Assembly: GCF_900105055.1 (NCBI RefSeq)
Contig: NZ_FNTA01000004.1
Span: 5,177,501 to 5,241,500, forward strand
Reading direction: 5' to 3'
DNA length: 64,000 nucleotides
From: Amycolatopsis lurida
GTDB taxonomy: Bacteria > Actinomycetota > Actinomycetes > Mycobacteriales > Pseudonocardiaceae
The notes beneath the pieces were generated by a model. The model made no database searches. It was given only the letters and a program-made list of their open reading frames with translations, and was not told the DNA's origin. Made by a program: the position numbers and the translations under genes. Of the stretch, positions 57,969-64,000 are shown piece after piece; the first letter of the stretch is position 1, and every line of letters begins with the position of its first letter.

Positions 57969-59452
57969 GCTGGCGACTCCCCGTCGTTTCCCTTGTTTGA
58001 ATCGGACACGGCGGTGGTGTCCTGCTTCGCGGCGGAAGCTGCTTCCGCCGCGGGTGTGCCCGGCCTGCGCCGGGACACCCAGTCTTCGATGTTGCGCTGC
58101 GGCCCGGTGGACACGGCGAGCGCGCCCGGAGGCACGTCTTGCCTGATCACGGTGCCTGCCCCACTGTAGGCGCCATCACCGATGGTCACCGGGGCGACGA
58201 ACGTGTTGTCCGCGCCGAGCCGCACATGGGAGCCGATCGTGGTGTGGTGCTTGTTCACGCCGTCGTAGTTGACGAAGACGCTGGAGCATCCGATGTTGCT
58301 GTTCTCGCCGATGGTCGCGTCGCCGACGTAGGTCAGGTGCGGGACCTTCGTGCCGGCGCCGATGTCGGCGTTCTTCGTCTCGACGAACGCGCCGAGTTTG
58401 CCCTTGGTCCCCAGTTTGGAGCCGGGACGCAGGTAGGTGAAGGGACCGACCTTCACCCCGTCGCCCAGTTCCGAATCCGAACCGTGTGTCCGCACCACCG
58501 ACGCGCCCGCGCCGACGGTGACGTTCTCCAAGGTGCTGTCCGGGCCGATCTGCGCGCCTTCGCCGACCGACGTCGAACCCTTCAGTTGCACGCCGGGCTC
58601 GATGACGACGTCGCGCGACAAGGTCACGCCCGCGTCGATCCAGGTGCTCGCGGGGTCGACGACGGTGACGCCCGCCCGCTGCCAGCCGCGGACGATCCGG
58701 CGGTTCAGTTCGGCGCCGAGGACGGAGAGCTGAACGCGGTCGTTGACGCCTTCGGTCACCCACGGGTCGTCGATGACGAGGGCGCCGACGCCCTTGCCGT
58801 CGCCGCGGGCGATGCCGAGGACGTCGGTGAGGTAGAGCTCGCCCTGCGCGTTGTCCGTCGAGAGCCGCGAGAGCCCGTCGACGAGGACCGAAGCGTCGAA
58901 GGCGTAGACGCCGGAGTTGATTTCGGCGATTTCGTGCTGTTCGGGGGTGGCGTCCTTCTGCTCGACGATCGAGGTGACGACGCCGTTTTCGTCGCGGACG
59001 ATCCGGCCGTAACCGGTCGGGTTCTCGACGACCGCGGTCAGCACGGTGACCGCGTTACCGGTGGAGGTGTGCTCGGCGACCAGAGAAGCGAGCGTTTCGG
59101 TGTCGAGCAGCGGGACGTCGCCGTAGCTGACGACGACGGTGCCGGTCAGCCCGCCGGGCAGCGCGGAGAGCGCGCACGAGACGGCGTGCCCGGTGCCCTT
59201 CTGCTCTTCCTGGACGGCCGTGACGACCTGGCGGCCGAGAGCCTCGCCGACCTTTTCCAGCCGGGCGCCGACCGAGTCGCGACCGTGGCCGACGACCACG
59301 ACCAGGTGCTCCGGGTTCAGTCCCGCGGCGGCCCGCACCGCGTGCTCGACCAACGGGCGGCCGGCGATCGGGTGCAGCACCTTCGGGGTGGACGAACGCA
59401 TGCGGGTGCCCTCACCCGCGGCGAGGATCAACGTGCTCAGCGGGCCGGTCAC
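57965..59452 (-). CDS. glmU: bifunctional GlcN-1-P acetyltransferase / GlcNAc-1-P uridyltransferase
   Basis: Makes UDP-GlcNAc for peptidoglycan. 495 residues. Uridyltransferase half: TLILAAGEGTRMRSSTPKVLHPIAGRPL, VVSYGDVPLLD, NSGVYAFD. Acetyltransferase half: a left-handed beta-helix of hexapeptide repeats with GPFTYLRPGSKLG, VETKNADIGAGTKVPHLTYVGDATIG and VNYDGVNKHHTTIG (catalytic His). A disordered acidic tail follows residue 460. The start is GTG at 59452. Confidence 0.96.
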   Translation of the reverse strand: MTGPLSTLILAAGEGTRMRSSTPKVLHPIAGRPLVEHAVRAAAGLNPEHLVVVVGHGRDSVGARLEKVGEALGRQVVTAVQEEQKGTGHAVSCALSALPGGLTGTVVVSYGDVPLLDTETLASLVAEHTSTGNAVTVLTAVVENPTGYGRIVRDENGVVTSIVEQKDATPEQHEIAEINSGVYAFDASVLVDGLSRLSTDNAQGELYLTDVLGIARGDGKGVGALVIDDPWVTEGVNDRVQLSVLGAELNRRIVRGWQRAGVTVVDPASTWIDAGVTLSRDVVIEPGVQLKGSTSVGEGAQIGPDSTLENVTVGAGASVVRTHGSDSELGDGVKVGPFTYLRPGSKLGTKGKLGAFVETKNADIGAGTKVPHLTYVGDATIGENSNIGCSSVFVNYDGVNKHHTTIGSHVRLGADNTFVAPVTIGDGAYSGAGTVIRQDVPPGALAVSTGPQRNIEDWVSRRRPGTPAAEAASAAKQDTTAVSDSNKGNDGESPA

Positions 59453-59496
59453 GGCTCTCCCAACATTTCACCAACGGTGGTTGTCGGGCATTGATC

Positions 59497-61245
59497 CTAC
59501 GTGGGCTGCTCGGAGTCCCACGCGGGGTCGGTCGGAGCATCCTCACCGGGCCATCCGGTCGCCGGGTCGATGGCCATCGAGTTCACCGACGAAACCTGGT
59601 TCCCGCCGCCGCGTTTCGCCTGGTACATGGCCGCGTCGGCGCGCGCGAGGACCTGCTCGGCCCGTTCCTGCGGGCGGAGCGAGACGAGGCCGACGGAGAG
59701 GGTGACACCGTGCGAAAGATGGTGCGGCAGAGATGCGACGGCATTCACAGAACGACCCAGCGCCTGCTTCGCCGCGGAGGCCGGAGCCCCAGGTAGGAGC
59801 ACGATGAACTCGTCTCCGCCGTACCGGGCGACCACGTCGTCGCCGCGCAGGGCGTCGCGCAGTGTGCTCGCGATGACACGGAGCACGTTGTCGCCTTCGG
59901 CGTGCGACTGTTTGTCGTTGACGTCCTTGAATCCGTCGAGGTCGACCAGCGCGACCGCGAGCGGCTGGGCGTCGGCGGAGGACGCCAGCGAACGCAGCTT
60001 TTCGTCGAGCGCGCGCCGGTTCGGCAGCCCGGTGAGCGGGTCCTGAAGGGCTTGCTGGGTGATCGCGCCGTGCTCGGCGGACAGGCGTTCGTGCTCCCGG
60101 CGCGCGTTGAGCGTGGCGATCTGCGATTCCCGCAGCGACCACATCTCCGTTTCCAGGATGGTCGCGTAGTCGATCAGCGACTGGCTCGCGCCGGACGCGT
60201 AGTCGGGGGTGGTGTCGAGCCTGGCGAGCTCGCGGGCGAGGTTCAACCGCATCGACGGCAGCGAGCCGTCCTCGTTGTCCTCGCGGACCTCTTTGAGCAC
60301 CTGCAGGGCGTCCTCGCGGCGGCCGTCGTTGTCCAGGCAGCGGGCCAGCGCGATGGCGATGATCTCGCGTTCGTGCGGGAACACCAGTTCCGGGTGCACC
60401 AGCGAGTTGAGGCGTTCGATATGCGACGAATCGGGCGACGCCAGCGCGGCGGCAGCGGCGAGCACGCCGACCTGGTCGATCGCGGGCACGCCGGCCTTGC
60501 GCGGGAAGAGCGACTCGGTGAACGGGCCTTCGGCGGCCTGGGCCATCGACGCCGCGGTGCGGAACTTGTCCGCCCCCTCGTCGTAGCGCTCGATGCGTTC
60601 GAGCCGCAGGCCCCAGCCCAGCAGCATCTTGACCCGGTTGATCAGCTGGAGCGCGATCTCGTGCGGGCTCGCGCTGTCGCGGATCGCCTGCGCGGCGCGG
60701 GCGATGGCCTCCTCGGCCGCCTCGTAGACGCCGAGCTGGTTCAGCACCAGCCAGCAGTCGACCAGGGTGGTGGACAGCATCCGGTCCCAGTTGCGCCTGC
60801 CGACCTGGCGGTCCGGGACCGCGGAGTCGTCGAGGATGGCCAGTGCCCTGGCGATCTCGGTGAGGGCGGCGTCCTCCTGTTTGGCGATCACCAGCCGTCG
60901 GCCGCGCATGGCGTGCGCGTCGGCGCGCATCAGCGCGAGACCGTGCCGCCTGGTGTGCGCGAGCATCTCGTCGAGCCGGGGCTCCGCTTCGGCGGCGAGG
61001 CCGCGGGTGACCAGCCTGGCCATCGCCGAGTAGCGCAGCAGCTGGGCGACCAGCAACGGTTCGCCGCGGCGCTGTGTCTCGTCGAGGAGTTCGTCGAGGC
61101 TGGTGACGATGTCCAGCTGTTCGGCGTAGCTGACGCGCTGGATGGCTGCCCCGAGTTCGCGCGCGCGACCGTGGAGCCAGGCGTCGGACATCTCCGCAAG
61201 CGCCGGCCGCCTGCCACTGGTCGTCGCGTCCTCGGTCAGCCGCAC
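59497..61245 (-). CDS. diguanylate cyclase (GGDEF) with N-terminal helical-repeat sensor
   Basis: 582 residues. The first 390 residues are helix-rich and resemble TPR-type repeats (ARELGAAIQRVSYAEQLDIVTSLDELLDETQ, RRHGLALMRADAHAMRGRRLVIAKQEDAALTEIARALAIL) without a membrane segment. A short coiled coil (LRESQIATLNARREHERLSAEH) connects to a GGDEF domain at about 405-560: DPLTGLPNRRALDEKL, VDLDGFKDVNDKQSHAEGDNVL, and RYGGDEFIVLL near 475. The inhibitory I-site RxxD (RGDD) lies 5 residues before GGDEF. It should make c-di-GMP; no phosphodiesterase domain is present. The N-terminal input signal is unknown. Confidence 0.9.
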   Translation of the reverse strand: MRLTEDATTSGRRPALAEMSDAWLHGRARELGAAIQRVSYAEQLDIVTSLDELLDETQRRGEPLLVAQLLRYSAMARLVTRGLAAEAEPRLDEMLAHTRRHGLALMRADAHAMRGRRLVIAKQEDAALTEIARALAILDDSAVPDRQVGRRNWDRMLSTTLVDCWLVLNQLGVYEAAEEAIARAAQAIRDSASPHEIALQLINRVKMLLGWGLRLERIERYDEGADKFRTAASMAQAAEGPFTESLFPRKAGVPAIDQVGVLAAAAALASPDSSHIERLNSLVHPELVFPHEREIIAIALARCLDNDGRREDALQVLKEVREDNEDGSLPSMRLNLARELARLDTTPDYASGASQSLIDYATILETEMWSLRESQIATLNARREHERLSAEHGAITQQALQDPLTGLPNRRALDEKLRSLASSADAQPLAVALVDLDGFKDVNDKQSHAEGDNVLRVIASTLRDALRGDDVVARYGGDEFIVLLPGAPASAAKQALGRSVNAVASLPHHLSHGVTLSVGLVSLRPQERAEQVLARADAAMYQAKRGGGNQVSSVNSMAIDPATGWPGEDAPTDPAWDSEQPT

Positions 61246-61288
61246 ACACCCCCACCGTTGAAAACGCCGCTGGTCATCTGTTCGTCTG

Positions 61289-61360
61289 CTCCGCCGCCAG
61301 GATTCGAACCTGAACTGTCAGAACCAAAATCTGAAGTGCTGCCGATTACACTACGGCGGA
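61289..61360 (-). tRNA. tRNA-Gln (anticodon TTG)
   Basis: 72-nt cloverleaf on the minus strand from 61360. Acceptor TCCGCCG pairs with CGGCGGA, discriminator G. Anticodon stem TCAGA/TCTGA encloses loop TTTTGGT, anticodon TTG. T arm CAGGTTCGAATCCTG. CCA is not encoded. Lies upstream of the GGDEF gene on the same strand. Confidence 0.96.
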
Positions 61361-61457
61361 TCGATCCTGGTCAGGATAGCCATGCCGGAGACCTCCACGT
61401 GCGCCCGGGGGTTGTCTCACCTTCGCGGGCACTCCACAGGGGACCAAACCTCCTGTA

Positions 61458-61484
61458 CCGTAACTTACGGCATCGTAGGTAAGG
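61458..61484. promoter_or_regulatory. overlapping palindromes before the acyl desaturase
   Basis: CCGTAA-C-TTACGG (61458-61470) is a perfect dyad. A second, CTTAC-N10-GTAAG (61464-61483), overlaps it and contains TACG-GCAT-CGTA. They lie 50-76 nt before the desaturase ATG. The TetR encoded after the desaturase is the likely binder; inferred. Confidence 0.65.
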
Positions 61485-61533
61485 TCACCCTTAGGGAAAC
61501 CCTCGGGGTTGCGCATAGAAAAGAAGTGACTGC

Positions 61534-62484
61534 ATGACGGCTACCCTGGACCGTTCCCAGAAGCCCGCGAAGGGCCCCAAGCCGGTAATCGAAGGACATC
61601 GATCGAGCGGCGTGCAGCTCTCGGTCTACCTCGGGGTCATCTTCCCGCTCGCCGCCTTGCTCGCGGCCGTCCCGTTCGCCTGGGGCTGGGGACTGACCTG
61701 GGTCGACGTCGGCCTGTTCGTGGTCTTCTACGCGATCAGCGGGCTCGGCATCACCGTTTCGTACCACCGCTACTTCACGCACGGCTCGTTCAAGGCCAAG
61801 CCGTGGCTGCGCGTCGCGATGGCGATCGCCGGCAGCATGGCCGTCCAGGGCCCCGTGATCACCTGGGTCGCCGACCATCGGCGCCACCACGCCTTCTCCG
61901 ACCGCGACGGCGACCCGCATTCGCCGTGGCTGTTCGGCACGACACCGGTCGCCATCGCCAAGGGGTTCTGGCACGCGCACATGGGCTGGCTGTTCGATCG
62001 GGACCAGACCAACGCGGAGCGATTCGCGCCGGACCTGGTGAAAGATCCGGCCATCAAGAAGGTCGACGAGCTGTTCTGGCTGTGGAGCCTGCTCACCCTG
62101 GTACTGCCCGCGATCCTGGGCGGACTGATCACCTGGTCGTTCTGGGGCGCGGTGACCGCGTTCTTCTGGGCCGGGCTGGTGCGCGTCTGCGTGCTGCACC
62201 ACGTGACCTGGTCGGTCAACTCGGTCTGCCACATGATCGGCGAGCGCCCGTTCGCGGCGCGCGACAAGTCGGCCAACTTCTGGCCGCTGGCGATCTTCTC
62301 CTTCGGCGAGTCGTGGCACAACCTGCACCACGCCGACCCGACTTCGGCGCGGCACGGCGTGCAGCGCGGTCAGATCGACATTTCCGCGCGGCTCATCTGG
62401 ATCTTCGAAAAGTTCGGCTGGGCCTACGACGTGCGCTGGCCGACCCCGCAGCGCCTCGCGCGCATCGCCACTGAAAGCAAATAG
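61534..62484 (+). CDS. acyl-CoA / fatty acid desaturase (DesA3-like)
   Basis: 316-residue membrane di-iron desaturase introducing a cis double bond into acyl chains. Three histidine boxes are intact: HRYFTH (about residue 78), HRRHH (about 115) and HNLHH (about 266). Four membrane helices surround them. The KAKPWLRVAMAIAGSMAVQGP region matches stearoyl-CoA-desaturase types such as DesA3. The N-terminus is short. The downstream TetR, 23 nt away, and the dyad upstream suggest lipid-responsive control. Confidence 0.93.
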   Translation: MTATLDRSQKPAKGPKPVIEGHRSSGVQLSVYLGVIFPLAALLAAVPFAWGWGLTWVDVGLFVVFYAISGLGITVSYHRYFTHGSFKAKPWLRVAMAIAGSMAVQGPVITWVADHRRHHAFSDRDGDPHSPWLFGTTPVAIAKGFWHAHMGWLFDRDQTNAERFAPDLVKDPAIKKVDELFWLWSLLTLVLPAILGGLITWSFWGAVTAFFWAGLVRVCVLHHVTWSVNSVCHMIGERPFAARDKSANFWPLAIFSFGESWHNLHHADPTSARHGVQRGQIDISARLIWIFEKFGWAYDVRWPTPQRLARIATESK

Positions 62485-62507
62485 CGAGGTCACGTTAGTC
62501 TTCTGCG

Positions 62508-63176
62508 ATGGCGGGGAGAAGGCGGACCAAACGTGAAGCGGTCACCGGGGTGCGTCCTGTCGCCCCGGTGACCCGGGTGCGGATGACGGGGACCGAGCGC
62601 AGGCAGCAACTGCTCAACGTCGCCAGGGCCCTGTTCGCGGAGAAGGGTTTCGAGGGCACGTCCATCGAGGAGATCGCGCACCGCGCGAATGTCTCCAAAC
62701 CGGTGGTGTACGAGCATTTCGGCGGCAAGGAAGGCATCTACGCCGTCGTCGTCGACCGCGAGACGCAACTGCTGCTCGACCGGATGATCTCCACCCTCCA
62801 CGGTGGACACCCGAGAGCGATGTTGGAGCAGGCGGCGATCGCCTTGCTCTCCTACGTCGAGGACTCGCACGACGGCTTCCGCATCCTGGTGCGGGATTCA
62901 CCCGTCGCGAGTTCGACGGGCACGTTCTCGACGGTGCTGAACGACATCGCCAGCCAGGTCGAGCACATCCTCGCGCAGCAGTTCGCCGCGCGGGGTTACG
63001 ACGAGAAGCTGGCCGCGCTGTACGCGCAGGCGCTCGTCGGGATGGTCGCGCTCACCGGGCAGTGGTGGCTCGACGCCAGGAAGCCGAAACGCGACGAGGT
63101 CGCCGCGCATCTGGTCAACCTCGCCTGGAACGGTTTGTCCAATTTGGAGCACAAACCCAAGCTGCGGCTGTACTGA
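62508..63176 (+). CDS. TetR/AcrR-family regulator (Rv1019-like)
   Basis: 222 residues with a basic N-terminal extension before the HTH: ERRQQLLNVARALFAEKGFEGTSIEEIAHRANVSKPVVYEHFGGKEGIYAVVV. The C-domain ends in KPKLRLY. A TetR in this place, after glmU, exists in mycobacteria (Rv1019). It forms an operon with the desaturase and probably binds the palindromes at 61458-61484. Convergent with the NUDIX gene after 1 nt. Confidence 0.9.
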   Translation: MAGRRRTKREAVTGVRPVAPVTRVRMTGTERRQQLLNVARALFAEKGFEGTSIEEIAHRANVSKPVVYEHFGGKEGIYAVVVDRETQLLLDRMISTLHGGHPRAMLEQAAIALLSYVEDSHDGFRILVRDSPVASSTGTFSTVLNDIASQVEHILAQQFAARGYDEKLAALYAQALVGMVALTGQWWLDARKPKRDEVAAHLVNLAWNGLSNLEHKPKLRLY

Positions 63177-63177
63177 G

Positions 63178-63570
63178 TCAGCGCAGGAGGCCGGTCTCCC
63201 GCAGGTGATCGAAGATGATCTTGTCCACCGCGGAGACCCGGTCCCTGTCCGCGTAGCCGAGCCACACGACCTCGTCGATCTCGCTGCCGGCCTTGAGCGT
63301 TCCGCTGAATTCGGCCGTGTAGCAGGTCATCCGGACCAATAGTCCCGTCGCGTGGCCGTCGGCCTGCGCGTCGAAGACCCCGGCGGGCTCGATGCTCGCC
63401 GGATCGATTTCGACGGTCAGTTCCTCACGGATTTCGCGGATCAGTGTCTCCGTGTCGGTTTCGCCGGGTTCACGTTTGCCACCGGGCAGGTAGAACACGG
63501 ATTTGCCGCGCGACCGGGTGCTCAGGATCCGGCCGTCGCGCAGGTGCAGCCAAGCGATCTTGTCGATCAC
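63178..63570 (-). CDS. NUDIX hydrolase
   Basis: 130-residue NUDIX enzyme hydrolysing a nucleoside-diphosphate-linked substrate. The NUDIX box is complete: GKREPGETDTETLIREIREEL, fitting Gx5Ex7REUXEE. LHLRDGRILSTRSRGKSVFYLPGG precedes it. It starts 3 nt after the isochorismatase-like stop. Substrate unknown; MutT-like cleansing is one option. Confidence 0.9.
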   Translation of the reverse strand: MIDKIAWLHLRDGRILSTRSRGKSVFYLPGGKREPGETDTETLIREIREELTVEIDPASIEPAGVFDAQADGHATGLLVRMTCYTAEFSGTLKAGSEIDEVVWLGYADRDRVSAVDKIIFDHLRETGLLR

Positions 63571-63573
63571 GGG

Positions 63574-64000
63574 TCAGCCCAGCGCCGCGGCGGTCTCGGC
63601 GGTGGTGAGCACTTCGCCCAGCCGCGGGAACACCTTCGTGATCGCCGATTCGTGGGAGATCGCGGCGATACCCGTCATCGCGTCCGAAACGGCGATGGTC
63701 TCGTAGTCGTGGTCGATCGCGGCCCGCAGCGTCGATTCGACACCGTATTCCGTGGCGATCCCGGCGAGCACCAGTGTCTTCACGCCGAGTCCGCGCAGGA
63801 GTTCGTCGAGTCCGGTGCGGTAGAACGCGCCGATCGTGTGCTTGGTGATCAGATGCTCGCCTTCGCGAGGCGTCAGCTCGGTGACCAGTTCGCTGCCGGG
63901 TGGCTGCTCGTCGACCCCCGGCCGGTGCGCGCGCACGTGGACGATCGGTGAGCCGGCCGCGCTGAAGGACTCTCGCAACAGGACGGCGTTCGACACGACC
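63574..64000 (-). CDS. isochorismatase-superfamily hydrolase, 5' end outside window
   Basis: Partial gene, about 141 residues visible; the frame is open to the window edge, and the N-terminal D-x-Q block of the family must lie beyond 64000. Visible: FSAAGSPIVHVRAHRPGVDEQPPGSELV, HTIGAFYRTGLDELLRGLGVKTLVLAGIATEYGVESTLRAA. In cysteine hydrolases of this fold the nucleophile sits in TxxCV; here it reads TEYGV, so no Cys. It may be a true isochorismatase-like or a non-hydrolytic member. Operonic with the NUDIX gene. Confidence 0.82.
   Translation of the reverse strand, partial: VVSNAVLLRESFSAAGSPIVHVRAHRPGVDEQPPGSELVTELTPREGEHLITKHTIGAFYRTGLDELLRGLGVKTLVLAGIATEYGVESTLRAAIDHDYETIAVSDAMTGIAAISHESAITKVFPRLGEVLTTAETAAALG

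Overview
This is a high-GC chromosomal segment from an actinomycete, most likely a Pseudonocardiaceae member such as Amycolatopsis. The evidence is the GC-rich coding, many GTG starts, mycothiol-type DinB and F420-type enzyme families, a Pmt mannosyltransferase, an Rpf, and a gene order I recall from Mycobacterium tuberculosis (5-formyl-THF cyclo-ligase, moeA1/glp, rimJ, glpR, then pmt, rsmI, pabB, metS, tatD, rpfB, ksgA, ispE, FadD-like ligase, pth, rplY, prs, glmU, TetR). The organism name is inferred; the gene calls come from the protein sequences. No phage, IS element or CRISPR array was seen. Most of the window is core genome with accessory genes between conserved blocks.

Layout. 0-5.3 kb: accessory strip with an MFS exporter, a type I-beta DAHP synthase, a flavin-dependent hydroxylase, an SgcJ-like protein and a Tat-exported TagC-like beta-propeller, ended by tRNA-Ala(CGC). 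5.5-10.8 kb: cell-division locus glpR-rimJ-glp, folate cyclo-ligase and a eukaryote-type UDP-glucose pyrophosphorylase. 10.8-25.9 kb: accessory metabolism and regulation: methyltransferase, acetyltransferase, carotenoid-desaturase-like oxidoreductase, SGNH hydrolase with a TetR, an aldehyde dehydrogenase/DUF779 pair with a GAF activator, a MOSC-TetR operon, a secreted GH20 hexosaminidase with a DasR-like site, and an acetyl/propionyl-CoA ligase. 26-31.3 kb: membrane Ser/Thr kinase, two lipoproteins and Pmt. 31.3-45.5 kb: rsmI, two regulator-controlled modules (TetR/quinone reductase and PadR/drug ABC exporter), pabB, a GH25-like protein, metG, tatD, rpfB and ksgA.

45.5-47.1 kb holds the most unusual locus. 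A promoter leads into a SAM (S-box) riboswitch. Its closing stem overlaps the ribosome-binding site of a 33-residue leader peptide of the LLTRRR...VD...SAC type associated with sulfur-gene leaders. Downstream lies a MetN-like, NIL-domain ABC protein that has no MetI or MetQ partner and whose Q-loop, signature, catalytic Glu and switch His are all substituted. It looks like a sulfur-regulated non-hydrolysing ATP/methionine-binding protein. 47-64 kb returns to core genes: ispE, an ABC-F ATPase, a fatty-acyl-AMP ligase, two small DivIVA-repeat proteins, pth, rplY, a lipoprotein, two oxidoreductases, prs, glmU, a GGDEF protein, tRNA-Gln(TTG), an acyl desaturase with its TetR, a NUDIX protein and an edge-truncated isochorismatase-like gene.

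Regulation is unusually readable. Paired dyads lie next to three local repressors, a dre-like site sits before the hexosaminidase, and long perfect hairpins, some sharing the same core sequence, close several transcription units.
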